Positions 1 to 9,168 of a stretch of 22,369 nucleotides of DNA are shown piece by piece. Where the stretch lies: NCBI GenBank assembly GCA_003427395.1, contig BFEA01000865.1:79959-102327 (forward strand). The letters are read 5' to 3'. The translations under genes and the position numbers were made by a program. How positions within the stretch are numbered: the stretch's first letter is position 1; the number at the start of each line of letters is the position of its first letter. This stretch comes from Chara braunii (taxonomy: Eukaryota; Streptophyta; Charophyceae; Charales; Characeae). Below the pieces are notes generated by a model. It ran no database searches. It was not told where the DNA came from and saw nothing but the letters and a program-made list of their open reading frames with translations.

Positions 1-460
1 TACTTGGCTCATCATCAGTGTGTATTCCAATTGTTATCCTCGCAGGTTCTTTCTTGTGATTGGTTGTTGGGAGTATCGTCAGAGAGTGAGAAACATTGTG
101 TGTCCTCTCCCCATCTGTGCATGGTTGTGCTTCCGCTATCTACTCTGATTTGTATGCAGTTTGGACTCTGTCTCCTCTCCCCCTTCTCTAATGCATGTAT
201 GGGCGCGTATGAGATTGTCTGTGTGAGTGGCGGTAAAAATCGTAAGACAACCAAGTTCATAACACACAGCTGATTCAGGCTGCGTGGTTGTGTGTGGCCA
301 AAGCTGCGAAGATACTCGAACTCTTGTACAATAAATAACTGAGTGGTATCTCTCGGTGCGCTGATTTGAGTTTCATCTTTCGGCTTCTTCTGTGAACTCT
401 CATGTAAATGCTCCGCTTATGCATGCTTTGTCTCGGTGTGGAATTGGGAAGTTCGATGCA
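1..460 (+). mobile_element. 3' portion of a 5' LTR
   Basis: This stretch lies directly before a primer-binding site and ends in CA (459-460), as LTRs do. It holds a polyadenylation signal AATAAA at 330-335, about 130 bases before the end, a plausible R/U5 layout. The LTR start lies outside the window, so neither its length nor the TG terminus can be checked. Short open frames on both strands here have no recognisable product and look like chance. Confidence 0.5.
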
Positions 461-461
461 C

Positions 462-475
462 TGGTATCGGAGCTA
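462..475 (+). other. Primer-binding site, initiator tRNA-Met type
   Basis: TGGTATCGGAGCTA matches the complement of the 3' end of plant initiator tRNA-Met (TGGTATCAGAGCCA) at 12 of 14 positions. It starts one base after an LTR-like CA end, the normal position for priming minus-strand DNA synthesis. Minor mismatches fit an aged copy. Confidence 0.65.
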
Positions 476-1478
476 GAACCCGCTGCATATGCGAAGGAGG
501 AGTTGAGCGTCAACACAGTTTAGGCCCGTGGGTGGAGCTGGATGTCGTGGTTTGACCAAAGTAGGAGGTCGAAGACCATCGAGGAGCGATGGTTGAAGAC
601 CGGAGTGAAGTGCTTCCTTGCCCTAAGCCCTGTAAATTCTACAATTGTTTGATGGTTTGGACACAAACTGTCGTGGTGATGCTGCTGCAGTCTAAGGTCG
701 TTTCTTTTTTTTTCTTTTTTTTTAATCAATGTCAGTCTTAGGTCATTTCTGTTGATGTCAGTCGGTCGCACTTTGTTCAATTGTCTTTTGAGTCTGCATC
801 TTGTCCAGTGTCAAGTCTCGAGTCGCGCATGCTTGGTCGACCCGGCAGCTGGACGGCAGCACGTGAAGTAGGGCGTGCGAGCATGAGCGGCAGGTGCTTG
901 TAAAACAGCCTGTCTAGCCCTAAGACCGGTACTGACCGGCGCACAATCGAACTGTGTGATGCGCAGTGAGGGGCCTGTAGGTCAATAGGGTAGAGGCTCA
1001 ACATATGGAAGAATCGCCTGCAAAGTAGGGAGCACGGTGGGCGCTCGTTAAACAACCTGGCTATGCCCAATGACCGGTACAGACCGGTGTGCAACCGAAC
1101 TGGGCGACGCAGCGAGGGGCTTGTAAGTCGGTGAGTGGGGCTGAGTATCTAGTGGCCACACCATCCTGCCTGCAACATTAAATAATTCCTGAGGACGATC
1201 TCTGGCAGTCCTTAAATTACTGGTTGGCCACCAACTCTACTTGGAACCTGTAGTGACAGGCGTCGGCAGGGGAATTAGGCTTGGTCAACCCTTAGACTAG
1301 GTTAGGATAAGTGTTAAGGGCTAGGTCTAAGTGGTGCGGAGGTGGAGTTAACTTACCACCGTGTCGGATACTCTCCATGGACGACTACCCGATGTTTGCT
1401 GTTCTGGCCCTCACCGTGATCTGGCAGCCTCTCTTCCGAATGCTTTTCCCCTTAGGATTCTTCAAAATAAGTTGCGCC
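476..1478 (+). other. Untranslated leader of element 1
   Basis: About 1 kb between the primer site and the first gag-like ATG. It contains T runs at 703-722 and an imperfect direct repeat (listed separately). Open frames on the minus strand here have no recognisable domain. A long leader before gag is common in large plant LTR elements. Confidence 0.4.
866..1155 (+). repeat. Imperfect direct repeat pair, about 150-bp period
   Basis: Copy 1 spans roughly 866-1008 and copy 2 roughly 1023-1155. Both begin AAGTAGGG. Both then share, in the same order, an AAACA(G/A)CCTG block, a GACCGGTAC(T/A)GACCGG block, an ATCGAACTG/ACCGAACTG block and a GCAG(T)GAGGGG(C/G)(C/T)TGTA(G/A)GTC block. The offset changes from 157 to 147 bases across the copies because of a deletion in copy 2. 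The two ACCGG motifs inside each copy form a second, smaller repeat. Confidence 0.7.
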
Positions 1479-3347
1479 ATGCAGACGTTAAGGGACGGCA
1501 CAACCGTGTTAGAACCAGGAGATGAGGGGTATGATGAGCAGCAAAGAAAGGCGGAGCAAGTGAAAAAGAGGAACAAGGAGGAAAGAGAGAAGGAAAAGAA
1601 GGAAATGGAGGAGAAGAAACGAGAGGTGACCCAGAATGATCAGCATACACCAGGGAGAAGAAAAATAATGGTTGGGGACCTTTGGGTTACCAAAGGAGAA
1701 GAGTTTGGCAGAGCTCCAAAAGGAGAAGTATGCCTACCAGGCTGCCCTGGTCGCTGCTGATGTTGAAGAGCGGCAAATGTTAGAAGATGAGCAGCGGATT
1801 GCAGAACCTGGGAGGGCAATGACACAAAAGAAGAGGGAAATTGAAAAGAAGAAGAAGCTCTTGGCGGATGGGGTGGCCATAGCTAATCAGCTGAAGGAGC
1901 AGGCTAAGGCCGACAATGAGAACGAAATAGATAGCAAGATCGTCCTCTTCACAGAAGTCGCCCTCCAAATCGCAAATGAGACTACTGCTGTGCATGTAAG
2001 CGTAGGGAGAGTCGCTGCCCAACATGAAGGGCAAATGGAACAACTTTGTGATTGAGACCCTCCGCAACGTTAACGAAAAGTCTGCAGAACATGCACGGGG
2101 CATAAATGCATATGTCAAATAGAAGATCGCAGAAGGAGGGGAGCAGGCTAGCTAGGAGGAGATGGTGGACCCCTTGATGAAGGAGATGGAGACAGAGGAG
2201 ATGAAAAGGGAAAAGGAAAAGGAAAGAGGAGAGAAGGAGAAAATGATGATGAGGATCAAATTAAGATGAAGATGCCATGGACCTATAATGGGAAGGAGGA
2301 GGAGAAGTTTATGATGTAGGATGCGGTCGTGCGAACAACCTTATACATTCAGATGGTGGTCGTGCAAGGGAAGATGATGTTGGCAATATCGTGTTTGGGC
2401 GGAGCTATGAGGTATTGTTAGTTGAGCAGGCTGAATGTGGACGAGATGTCGTTCACTACCCGCGCATCACTAGACTTGATACCTTCCTAGATGCGATGTA
2501 CCATAGGTTTGAAGATAACATTAGAGGCAAGCACACTGCAGCAAAGATTTTGAACATAGAGAGAGGGGACTGGAAGAGTGTGATCGCCTTGAAAGCCTAC
2601 ATGGATGACCTGCTCCAAGTGCCAGACCATAGGGTAACGCCCCAAATTTTAGACCACTTTGCAATGACGCTACCCGAGCCACTGAAGTCCCCGTTTTACG
2701 TCAAGTCCCAAGTAGCTGGGATGACTTACGTCGGATTCAGTAAGCAAGCTTTAGATCAGGCCAGTTTCCTACAGCAAGCTACTTTCCACTAATATAGGGA
2801 TAAAGAGAAGGGAAACAAGTGGAAGGGTAAGACGATCCCTGGCAACATCTCAGCTAGAGACAAGCTCCTGGTCACCTTTGAGGAAGGGGGAGTAGAGGAG
2901 ATTCCCATGGACCAGGTTGACTACAGACATTTGGAGTTTGAGGGAGAGGGCGGTCAAGTAGTCGAGTGAGGCCACTTCTCGACCATAGTAGCCCATGGGG
3001 GAGGGTGAGGAGAAGACCGAGGAAGATGAGGCCTTGCTGGAAGAGGAGGCCGGGGTCAAATTGCCTAGGGTTATGGAGGCCAATGGAGCTTCCAAGCGGG
3101 CGGTAGGGAAAGTGGAGTCCCACAAGGTGGTCAAGGACTCCCTGCCTATTACCAAGGACTACGCCCTTTCCAATAGTAGCGGCTATGGTTATAGAGGTCC
3201 TTGTAGATACCCCCCTAACCTAAGGCATGAAGAAGCTAAGCCTTGGGAGGCCTTGAAGATGCCTGAGCTCTTATGGCATAAGAGGAGGCAGGAGGGGTTT
3301 TGCATCAAGTGAGGATCCTGGCCACATCATTCCCTTTTGTCCTGGAA
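1479..3347 (+). pseudogene. gag remnant of element 1
   Basis: Broken reading frame with Gag-like content. The start at 1479 (MQTLRDG) opens a charged Lys/Glu-rich segment typical of a coiled coil, followed after a frameshift near 1670-1690 by more of the same (1672-2055). A further shift near 2047 continues the protein, and TAG stops fall at 2120 and 2153. From about 2391 to 2792 a capsid-like segment reads FLDAMYHRFEDNIRGK ... GDWKSVIALKAYMDDLL ... MTLPEPLKS, resembling Gag capsid helices of plant Ty3 elements as I know them. At 3298-3347 a zinc knuckle (C-X2-C-X4-H-X4-C) is recognisable, but its second Cys codon is TGA and a one-base shift separates the Cys from the His half. Function in an intact element: RNA packaging and particle assembly. 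No functional product is expected. Confidence 0.7.
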
Positions 3348-3372
3348 TCAGGCAACCAAAAGGGAATGGCCT

Positions 3373-3395
3373 GTAGGAGTGGCAGGTGCTCCTAC
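3373..3395 (+). repeat. Perfect 7-bp stem hairpin
   Basis: GTAGGAG (3373-3379) and CTCCTAC (3389-3395) are exact reverse complements around a 9-base loop, just after the zinc-knuckle remnant. It may be chance; no terminator-like T run follows. Confidence 0.5.
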
Positions 3396-3634
3396 TGGGG
3401 CCTCAAACTTTGATAGACAAGTATAGGCGCACGCGCTAAGAAGGAGACCTATTTGAACGCCCGAATGGCAGAGGCTGAGGTAGGCCCCCACCTAGATAGT
3501 TGTTCGGAGAGCTCTTGTGTTAGGGTCTCTCTAGGTGGGTCCCTCACAAGCCCCCACGAGGAACTGATTACTCGTCGCCAAGCCTGGCCGAAATGAAAAG
3601 GAAGTCGAAAGGGCAACTTATTTTGGCATATGTA

Positions 3635-3927
3635 GAGGTTCATAGGATGACAGTAGGCGCGCTAGTTGACTGCAAACGCGAAGTTATATTAGTAGAAAAT
3701 AACTTAAGAAACTGCTTCTCGACATGAAAGTGCAGGCACGAGTACATCGAGGGGATTATGGCATACTTCCGGTCAGAGGGAGTGGATTAGAAAGTCGAGA
3801 AGGTATTCTTCTGGTAGAGGACAACCTACCCTTTGACTTGTTGTTTGGGACGGAATGGGGAAAGGATGCAAAGGCCAATGTGTTAGGACCTGCCAAACAC
3901 GGACTAAGACACACATCTGATTTATGA
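3635..3927 (+). pseudogene. Aspartic protease remnant of element 1
   Basis: At 3659-3673 the frame reads ALVDC followed by KREVIL. This aligns with ALVDCGAEMIL in the better preserved element near 19.3 kb, so it marks the active-site loop of a retropepsin; the usual loop is DSG or DTG. After a stop near 3724 the next frame carries FDLLFGTEWGKDA (about 3830-3870), in the position of the second conserved block (hydrophobic-D-hydrophobic-hydrophobic-G) of retropepsins. In a live element this enzyme would cut Gag and Pol. Here the active-site Gly is lost, the frame is interrupted, and the product cannot be functional. Confidence 0.6.
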
Positions 3928-4366
3928 GTTTCGCCAATGGAATGCATGCCTGGCCGAGTTTCCCGCTTGTTGCTGAGTTTTCGAAGTCTGAGTGTGTGCA
4001 TGCTTGCTGGTCTGCGTGCCTGTCTGAGTGCTTGTCGGTTTGAGTGTGTGTGAGACCCGCGAGGGTACTTGTCCGAGTGGAAGGCCAAAAAGGACGGTAC
4101 TTACCTGTGGCTGTCGCTTTGAGAGTTGCAGCGGGGGAAAACACTCAAGTGGCGGAAGGAGGCCCGCGACATTTGAAGCAGCGAAAAAACACTCAAGTAG
4201 CAAGTAGGCCGGTACCACACCAGGTAGTGGTAGATGTGCCCGGTACTCGAGGCTGAACAGAAGAAGACAAAATTGCCATTTTTAGAGGCCCAGTAGTTGT
4301 AAGCTAGGTCTAGGCGGGTACCAGTCTAATCAGTATGAGTTTAGGGCCTGTACGGGCAATATCAGA
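3928..4366 (+). other. Non-coding or decayed stretch after the protease remnant
   Basis: No protein family recognised on either strand. It holds degenerate short repeats: TGAGTGTGTG-type words recur at about 3989-4053, and AACACTCAAGT(G/A) occurs at about 4140 and 4188. It may be decayed pol sequence of element 1. Confidence 0.4.
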
Positions 4367-4813
4367 GTGTGCAATGATGTTTTCCTCCGAAAGGGAGGAG
4401 GTACTGGTTGCTTGGAGGCCGCGCCGCCTAGGAAGTCACTCGCCAAGAGGCAAGAAGGTCGCTTTATCTCCAGGAGGAGCAAGATGCTCCTTTTCATTGT
4501 CCGTGTGCAAGTTCGGCGACACACTGGTTGGAGCAGCGCTAGCATAAGAGCAGCGTTGTTGGGGAGGAGCAAGGATAGGAGGAGGAAGAAGACCGGGATT
4601 AGGAAGGAGGAGTGCCATAGGTACTTGCCTGGCTATGGAGTATGCCATCTTTATCACCTTGGTGGGCACTGCATCTCGAAGGTCCCAACTGGGGTAGAGC
4701 TAGACCAAGAAGCTTTGAGGCAGAATCAGGCATGGCGGCCTGAGCTAGAGCAGCCACATCTGCTTTGTGTTGTCCTTTGCATAGCAGGGCGGTGCCCTGG
4801 TAGTCTACCATAG
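4367..4813 (+). pseudogene. Gag C-terminal remnant with a ruined zinc knuckle
   Basis: A 148-codon open stretch, basic in its first half (RRRKKTGIRKEE). At 4643-4684 it reads CHLYHLGGHCISKV followed by PT. This keeps the exact C-X2-C-X4-H-X4-C spacing of a retroviral-type zinc knuckle with Cys1 and His intact, but Cys2 is Tyr and Cys3 is Val. The G-H and the following Pro are also usual for such knuckles. I infer a nucleocapsid remnant, either from a second element or a rearranged part of element 1. There is no other recognisable domain and no clear start. Confidence 0.4.
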
Positions 4814-6077
4814 CCTCGGTCGTGGAAGGAGGACGAAGAAGGGTGGACCTCATGTGATACCTCCAGCAGAAGAGGGATTCAGACATTGATTCTGGTTTAG
4901 CCATTCAACATTATTACCATTATTTATTGTTTGAATAAGAGGGGAGGAGAGTGGTTGGTGAAGAAGAAGGGAATTCTCATTGGTCTTTGCTGGTGTACAT
5001 CTTCTTCTTCTTCTTTCTCTCTCTCTCCTCTCAAGTTCATTCATTTTTTTTTGCAATTGGACGACATTGTACTTTCTGATAAGCGTTGTCGGGACAGAAA
5101 CCCTGACAAGGGTATCCGCCCTGTATTTTCAATGTCGGACGATGTTCGAATTCCGAAAATAAGTTTTGTTTTAAAAAGGTTTGGTCTGATGAAATGAAAA
5201 CGCCGCTGAAATGCATTCCAACTCATCCGCGATTAAGGAAGTTTAACTTATGCAGCCGTCTATCCGCCGACAGACATAACAACAAGGGTAGACGGAGTAA
5301 CCCGACACTTATTTGGACTTAGTTGGCCTCTTCAAGTCATAGTGTGGAGACTAGCCTCACCGATGGCCTCTCTCTATGGTACTCGAATAGTTAGAGTTAT
5401 GCGAGGTGGACGGATGACTACCCTGGTATTCGACAACAACGAGCGTGCGCGATTGGACTTTTTGGAGGCTCAGGTGCGCGGAGGACGACATATTTACCAG
5501 GGTTAGACATCGTTTTCTAAAAATCTTACTCGAATTCCGAAAAAACACCTCGCATAGACTAATCCCGTTGAGGAAGTCATATGACTTACGGCTTCACGAG
5601 GTAATCTCAAAAACAAAAACACTCCGTGTAGATAGGACCACCGGATGGATAGTATTCGGATTATCCCGATGATTTCACTATCATGCTTTGGCACTGAGGG
5701 GTAAATACATAAGAAAGGAAAAATAAACAAATGCGTTTCATCAGTCTGAAGTTACCCTTTGGATGTTTCTGTAGGAAACAAGTGGGCAACCTGAAATGTG
5801 ACCCTGAAATCAGACATAAAAAGGTCTGACTATATACGTCAATTTAAAGGATTGAAGGAATTTACTCTATACGTTTTCAACAAGAAAGTTTCTGTGTTTT
5901 GAGACTACATCAACGACAAGAAGGAATTAGGTTAGCATGATCTTTCCATTAGACCAAATCAATTATATTAAATAATGTGTTGAGTTTTCGCAGCAGTGAT
6001 TGCTGAGATGATTGACTAAAAGGATAATCTTTTTTTTATGTATTGCTTTATTAAGGGCATGTACACATATATATATG
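4814..6077 (+). other. Gene-free stretch; no family recognised
   Basis: Short open frames on both strands look random. Visible structure: a CTT/CT-rich run at about 5000-5032; CGAATTCCGAAAA occurring at about 5150 and 5532; a near-perfect 10-bp inverted repeat CCGTCTATCC (from about 5256) and GGGTAGACGG (to about 5296); and a 6-bp inverted repeat TCAGAC/GTCTGA at 5810-5829. Possibly decayed transposon sequence, but no ends could be defined. Confidence 0.4.
6070..6077. repeat. Left target-site duplication (imperfect)
   Basis: TATATATG abuts the left inverted repeat and matches TGTAGATG at 7268-7275 in 6 of 8 bases. It lies in an AT dinucleotide run, so part of the match could be chance. Confidence 0.5.
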
Positions 6078-6087
6078 CAGGGTTGCC
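6078..6087 (+). repeat. Left terminal inverted repeat
   Basis: CAGGGTTGCC, the exact reverse complement of 7258-7267. A near-identical copy recurs at 6503 (CAGGGTTGTC) because of the internal duplication. Confidence 0.8.
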
Positions 6088-6134
6088 AGGCCAAACGTAC
6101 GGAGGCCCCTAAGCTGACCCCCGAACATTCTTGC

Positions 6135-6161
6135 GTTCGGGTCCCCGTACGGGGCCCGAAC
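6135..6161. repeat. Subterminal near-palindrome
   Basis: GTTCGGG at 6135 and CCCGAAC ending at 6161 enclose CCCCGTACGGGG, making a 27-base near-perfect palindrome with one unpaired base. A mutated version lies at about 6560 in the duplicated copy. Similar CCGAACGTTCGG occurs at about 7209-7220. Such subterminal words are candidate transposase-binding sites. Confidence 0.6.
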
Positions 6162-6712
6162 CTGAAGGGGTTCGGACCCCGCAAAAAAATATTTTGGCAC
6201 CTAAATATTAATATGTTTTTCTGAATTTTTTTTGCGACTTCTTCGTGCTGTAAGGTATCTCCCTCTTAATTTTGAAGCCATTCTGTTCATCCAAAACAAC
6301 ATGAAAAATCGGCAAAGATGGTGGTGTTAAAACTTGCTTGCCCACTCACTAATTTGTTTTTTCTCCCCTTTCACTTTTTGTTTTTCCTTTATTTCGGGGC
6401 ATGAAAAAAATTATTATTTTTTCAAACTTTATTTGTAAATTCCCTATTATGTAAGATGCACATACATAAATTTTCAAAGCATTTATCACAGCCATATATA
6501 TGCAGGGTTGTCAGGCCAAACGTACGGAGGCCCCTAAGCTGACCCCCGAACGTTCTTGCCTTCGGGTCCCCTTACGGGGCCCGAACCTGAAAGGGTTCGG
6601 ACCCCGCAAAAAAATATTTTGGCACCTAAATATTAGTATGTTTTTCTGAATTGTTTTTTGCGACTTCTTTGTGCTGTAAGGTATCCCCTCTTAATTTTGA
6701 AGCCATTCTGTT

Positions 6713-6985
6713 CAGCCAAAACAAAACGAAAAATCGGCAAAGATGGTGATGTCAAAACTTATTTGCCCACTCACTAATTTTTTTTCTCTCCCTTTTCACT
6801 TTTTGTTTTTCCTTTATTTCGGGGCATGAAAAAAATTATTATTTTTTCAAACTTTATTTGTAAATTCTCTATTATGTAAGATGCACATCCATAAATTTTC
6901 AAAGCATTTATCACAGCCAAAAAAAAAAGAAAAATCGCCAAAAATGACGGTGTCAAAACCGTGCTCGCCCACTCAATAATTTCAT
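6713..6985 (+). repeat. Older internal repeat, 201-bp offset
   Basis: A block of about 70 bases starting CAGCCAAAA at 6713 recurs, more diverged, at 6914: an AAAAATCG(G/C)CAAA(G/A)ATG core, then TGTCAAAAC and TGCCCACTCA/CGCCCACTCA. It also occurs in copy 1 near 6300. This repeat is more divergent than the 425-bp duplication and so predates it. Confidence 0.7.
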
Positions 6986-7257
6986 TCTCGTTTTATTTTT
7001 TCTAATTTTCATAATTATTATTTATTTTAGTATTTGATTTCTATTTCACATTTGGTAAAGAATTTGGATATGATGTTGAGGCAAATGTTGTTCAGTTTAT
7101 TCTTCTGCATAACATTTTTTTTTCCAGATTTTTTGGAATTATTTTTGTACAGGGGGGGGGGGGGNGGTCTGCGTTCGGCCAAATGACCGAACTCGTCGAG
7201 AGGGGGTGCCGAACGTTCGGGCGTTTGGGTTCGGGCGTTCGGCCCGTCCCAAACGCC

Positions 7258-7267
7258 GGCAACCCTG
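7258..7267 (-). repeat. Right terminal inverted repeat
   Basis: GGCAACCCTG, exact reverse complement of the left end. Just inside it, GGCGTTTGGG (7220-7229) and CCCAAACGCC (7248-7257) form a perfect 10-bp inverted repeat, so the right end can fold on its own. Confidence 0.8.
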
Positions 7268-7275
7268 TGTAGATG
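7268..7275. repeat. Right target-site duplication (imperfect)
   Basis: TGTAGATG directly follows the right inverted repeat and pairs with TATATATG on the left, 6 of 8 bases. The two mismatches fit mutation since insertion. Confidence 0.5.
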
Positions 7276-7658
7276 TATATTTATGTGAACATTATATGTA
7301 AGGGACTACGGTTAAAGACTTAAAGTTGAGGTTTCCATGCTTGATCGAGACCACCTTAGTCGACCGACGCACGCTTCATCCTTAGGAGATCAGCGCCCTA
7401 AGTGATGATCGACGTCCAGGTTCAATAGGCGTTTTTATCGCGTGTACCTATACTACAGCGAGCGAGCAAACGCCCTCGATTGACTCACCTCTTCGATAGC
7501 ATGTAAAAACTTTCGCACGTGGGTCAGTAGCTCGGTAGGGATACGCCCCTAAGGGTGGTGACAGCCCCTTAGGGAAAAAAGCTTATGCCCCGCGGTGTTG
7601 GAGGGCGCGGTGTCCCGGCCCTCTTTTGTGTGCCAAGTCCCTACTGGATACCAGATCC
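7276..7658 (+). other. Gene-free stretch
   Basis: No reading frame or family recognised. CCCCTAAGGG at about 7546 and CCCCTTAGGG at about 7565 form a short near-direct and near-palindromic pair. It may be internal sequence of the reverse-strand element whose primer site follows. Confidence 0.35.
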
Positions 7659-7672
7659 TCGCTCTGATACCA
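7659..7672 (-). other. Primer-binding site on the minus strand, initiator tRNA-Met type
   Basis: On the minus strand the sequence reads TGGTATCAGAGCGA. The first 12 bases match the complement of the plant initiator tRNA-Met 3' end exactly. This implies a minus-strand LTR element whose 5' LTR lies to the right (7673 onward). The neighbouring bases do not show an obvious CA end, so the LTR border is uncertain. Confidence 0.5.
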
Positions 7673-8234
7673 CGGCTCATTAAGCCGTTACCGAACCTCC
7701 GCAACTACGCTGATATACCAAAGTGGTGCCCTGACACAGACAGGTCCTCTGGGTGCTTGCCCCGACAAAAGGGTGCGCGACTGGACTTTCCTTTGGTCCA
7801 CGCAGGCTCGGCACCCTGCTGTACAGCAGAGCACACCTGTACAGCCGGCCTGCAGCCGTGGTAGCCGCTGGGTTCGCCCAGCGCCGTCTTTTCTGTCGCG
7901 CACTGAATGCCCCTCTGCCAGGTTATGGGTTAGGTGCATGAAGTTATTGTCACTGTCAGATAAAAAGGGACCAGGTAGGTACCCTAGGCACCCGCTTTTT
8001 CTCTGCGGTGTACAGGATGCCGCCCACTTATTTTGCTGAGGGTCAGGTGCCAGTCCATAGGGCTGCGTGGAAATGACACTGTTGTTGGGCTTCCCTGTGG
8101 TACCGCATAGGCTTGATTCCCTGCTTTGCAGTGGGTCTGCAGCTGAGGTGACCATTAGGTCAGGCAAGGTTTCCCCCCCCAGCTGTGCACCAAGGTCCAA
8201 AGGTCGTGACCTAGACTAGGTACAAAGGAAAAGG

Positions 8235-8259
8235 AAAAAAAAAAAAAAAAAAAAAAAAA
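8235..8259 (+). repeat. Poly(A) run of 25
   Basis: Uninterrupted A run within a purine-only segment (about 8224-8274). It could be the tail of a retroposed sequence ending here or a simple repeat. No LINE or SINE body was recognised upstream. Confidence 0.8.
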
Positions 8260-8643
8260 GGAGGAGAAACGGGAAAAGAGGAAAGTCGCGCATCGAGTCA
8301 GATCCTCGAGAGAGTTCGCTATCTTGCCTGAGGCGAATATGAGGCCTCAAGTTGTACTGTCGCTGCGACTTTTTCTTTTTCTTTTTCCTTGAATTTTACT
8401 TCTATTTTTGTTATCATTATTACCATTAATTTTATTACGGAAATTTCTGAGGTCCTTTCAACCAGTCACTTCCCTGGAGTTCTAAACGGTTCACTTTTTG
8501 AATCTCAATTGTAAGCTAGCAGTTTTAGCAGACTGACTGCTCACGTACTAATTTCCCTGCGGTTTGTGTTCACCTGGGTATTGGGCATTAGGCTTCAAAA
8601 TGGGAGCACCCGCGGCCGCATTGGTAGGAGATTTATCACCCCA

Positions 8644-8668
8644 AAGGAGGGTCATAAGTCCCCTCCTT
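8644..8668. repeat. Perfect 8-bp stem hairpin
   Basis: AAGGAGGG (8644-8651) and CCCTCCTT (8661-8668) pair exactly across a 9-base loop. Role unknown. Confidence 0.55.
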
Positions 8669-8801
8669 GCCATCGGACACGGGTACCCATCAGGGTTAGT
8701 TCGGTTGTGCCCTTTCAAGAGGAGATAGTACCCCTTGACGCCTTGTTATGGGACTGATGTGTGCGGACTGCAGGCACGTCACTGCAGAAACGAAAGGGGG
8801 T

Positions 8802-8813
8802 CGGTATCAGAGG
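8802..8813 (+). other. Weak initiator-Met primer-site match
   Basis: CGGTATCAGAGG carries ten consecutive matches to the initiator-Met primer sequence but has C for the first T, the base that should pair with the tRNA's terminal A. No LTR end is evident before it. Recorded because similar words recur in this window. Confidence 0.25.
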
Positions 8814-8964
8814 ATTCCGCGTACGTCATGACTGTTGGGGTTCTACATTTTGTTTTATCATCTTAATTATTCTCAGAAATTCAGCTATTGAAATATAAAA
8901 ACTTAAATGTCATTCGAGTCGGATGCCTCGGTCAGGACGCGGAGGCCCCGATAGGTGTAGGTTC

Positions 8965-8972
8965 TATAAAAG
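8965..8972 (+). promoter_or_regulatory. TATA-like box
   Basis: TATAAAAG, a good match to the eukaryotic TATA consensus, lies about 200 bases before the ATG at 9169. It could drive that frame or be part of a retroelement LTR. Nothing else confirms promoter activity. Confidence 0.35.
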
Positions 8973-9168
8973 AAAAGAAAGGAGGGAGAACCGAGTTATG
9001 AACTATCGTCTTGTTGGTGAGTGCCAGGCGTGTCCTCCGCATTCTGAGAATCGGGGGCGCTGCTCGCGGCCAGCCGTTCAGTGGCCTACATTGCGAGCCT
9101 TCTAGTGCGTGTTGTTTTGGGATCGGTGGTTTGGTACGGCACAGAGGCTATCGAGTGAGAGTTTGGCC

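Larger units (their letters stand above)
1..3927 (+). mobile_element. Degraded Ty3-type LTR retrotransposon, element 1 (5' LTR end to protease)
   Basis: An LTR end, an initiator-Met primer site, a gag with a coiled-coil-like N-terminal part and capsid-like part, a zinc-knuckle remnant and an aspartic protease remnant follow one another in the order expected of an LTR retrotransposon on the plus strand. The reading frame is broken by many stops and shifts, so the copy is old. No reverse transcriptase, integrase or 3' LTR was recognised after about 3930; the element is truncated or decayed beyond recognition there. The Ty3 assignment rests on the DCG-type protease motif shared with the better preserved element at 15-20.6 kb, and is an inference. 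Confidence 0.65.
6069..6918 (+). repeat. 425-bp tandem duplication inside the hAT element
   Basis: Copy 1 (6069-6493) and copy 2 (6494-6918) have the same length and are highly similar throughout. Each starts with ATATATATG, runs through the left inverted repeat and ends in CACAGCC. The duplicated unit therefore includes flanking target-site sequence as well as the transposon end. Scattered substitutions and small compensating indels separate the copies. After copy 2 the sequence continues into the unique right half. Confidence 0.9.
6078..7267. mobile_element. Non-autonomous hAT-type DNA transposon, 1190 bp
   Basis: The element is bounded by inverted CAGGGTTGCC (6078-6087) and GGCAACCCTG (7258-7267), followed by partly matching subterminal sequence. 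It is flanked by TATATATG (6070-6077) and TGTAGATG (7268-7275), which agree at 6 of 8 positions. An 8-bp target duplication and CAGGG-type ends are the signature of the hAT superfamily. There is no transposase frame: the interior is AT-rich (about 6200-7140) between GC-rich ends, so it would need an enzyme from elsewhere. The interior contains a 425-bp tandem duplication and GTTCGG/CCGAAC-rich subterminal regions. An ambiguous base in a G run at 7165 marks a sequencing problem. Confidence 0.75.
7673..8964. other. Gene-free stretch, possibly reverse-strand LTR remnant
   Basis: If the minus-strand primer site is real, the first several hundred bases are an LTR in reverse. A 170-codon minus-strand frame (7688-8200) shows no family, looks non-coding, and overlaps open frames on the plus strand. 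The stretch also holds a 25-A run, a hairpin at 8644-8668, and a weak plus-strand GGTATCAGAG match at 8803. Confidence 0.35.

Noticed and set aside
5445-7850. Shared peptide start MRDWTF at 5445 and 7773
   Set aside because: Similarity ends after a few codons; no supporting domain or longer nucleotide match.
7688-8200. 170-codon minus-strand frame
   Set aside because: No family resemblance, overlapping plus-strand frames, and position within a possible LTR next to the minus-strand primer site.
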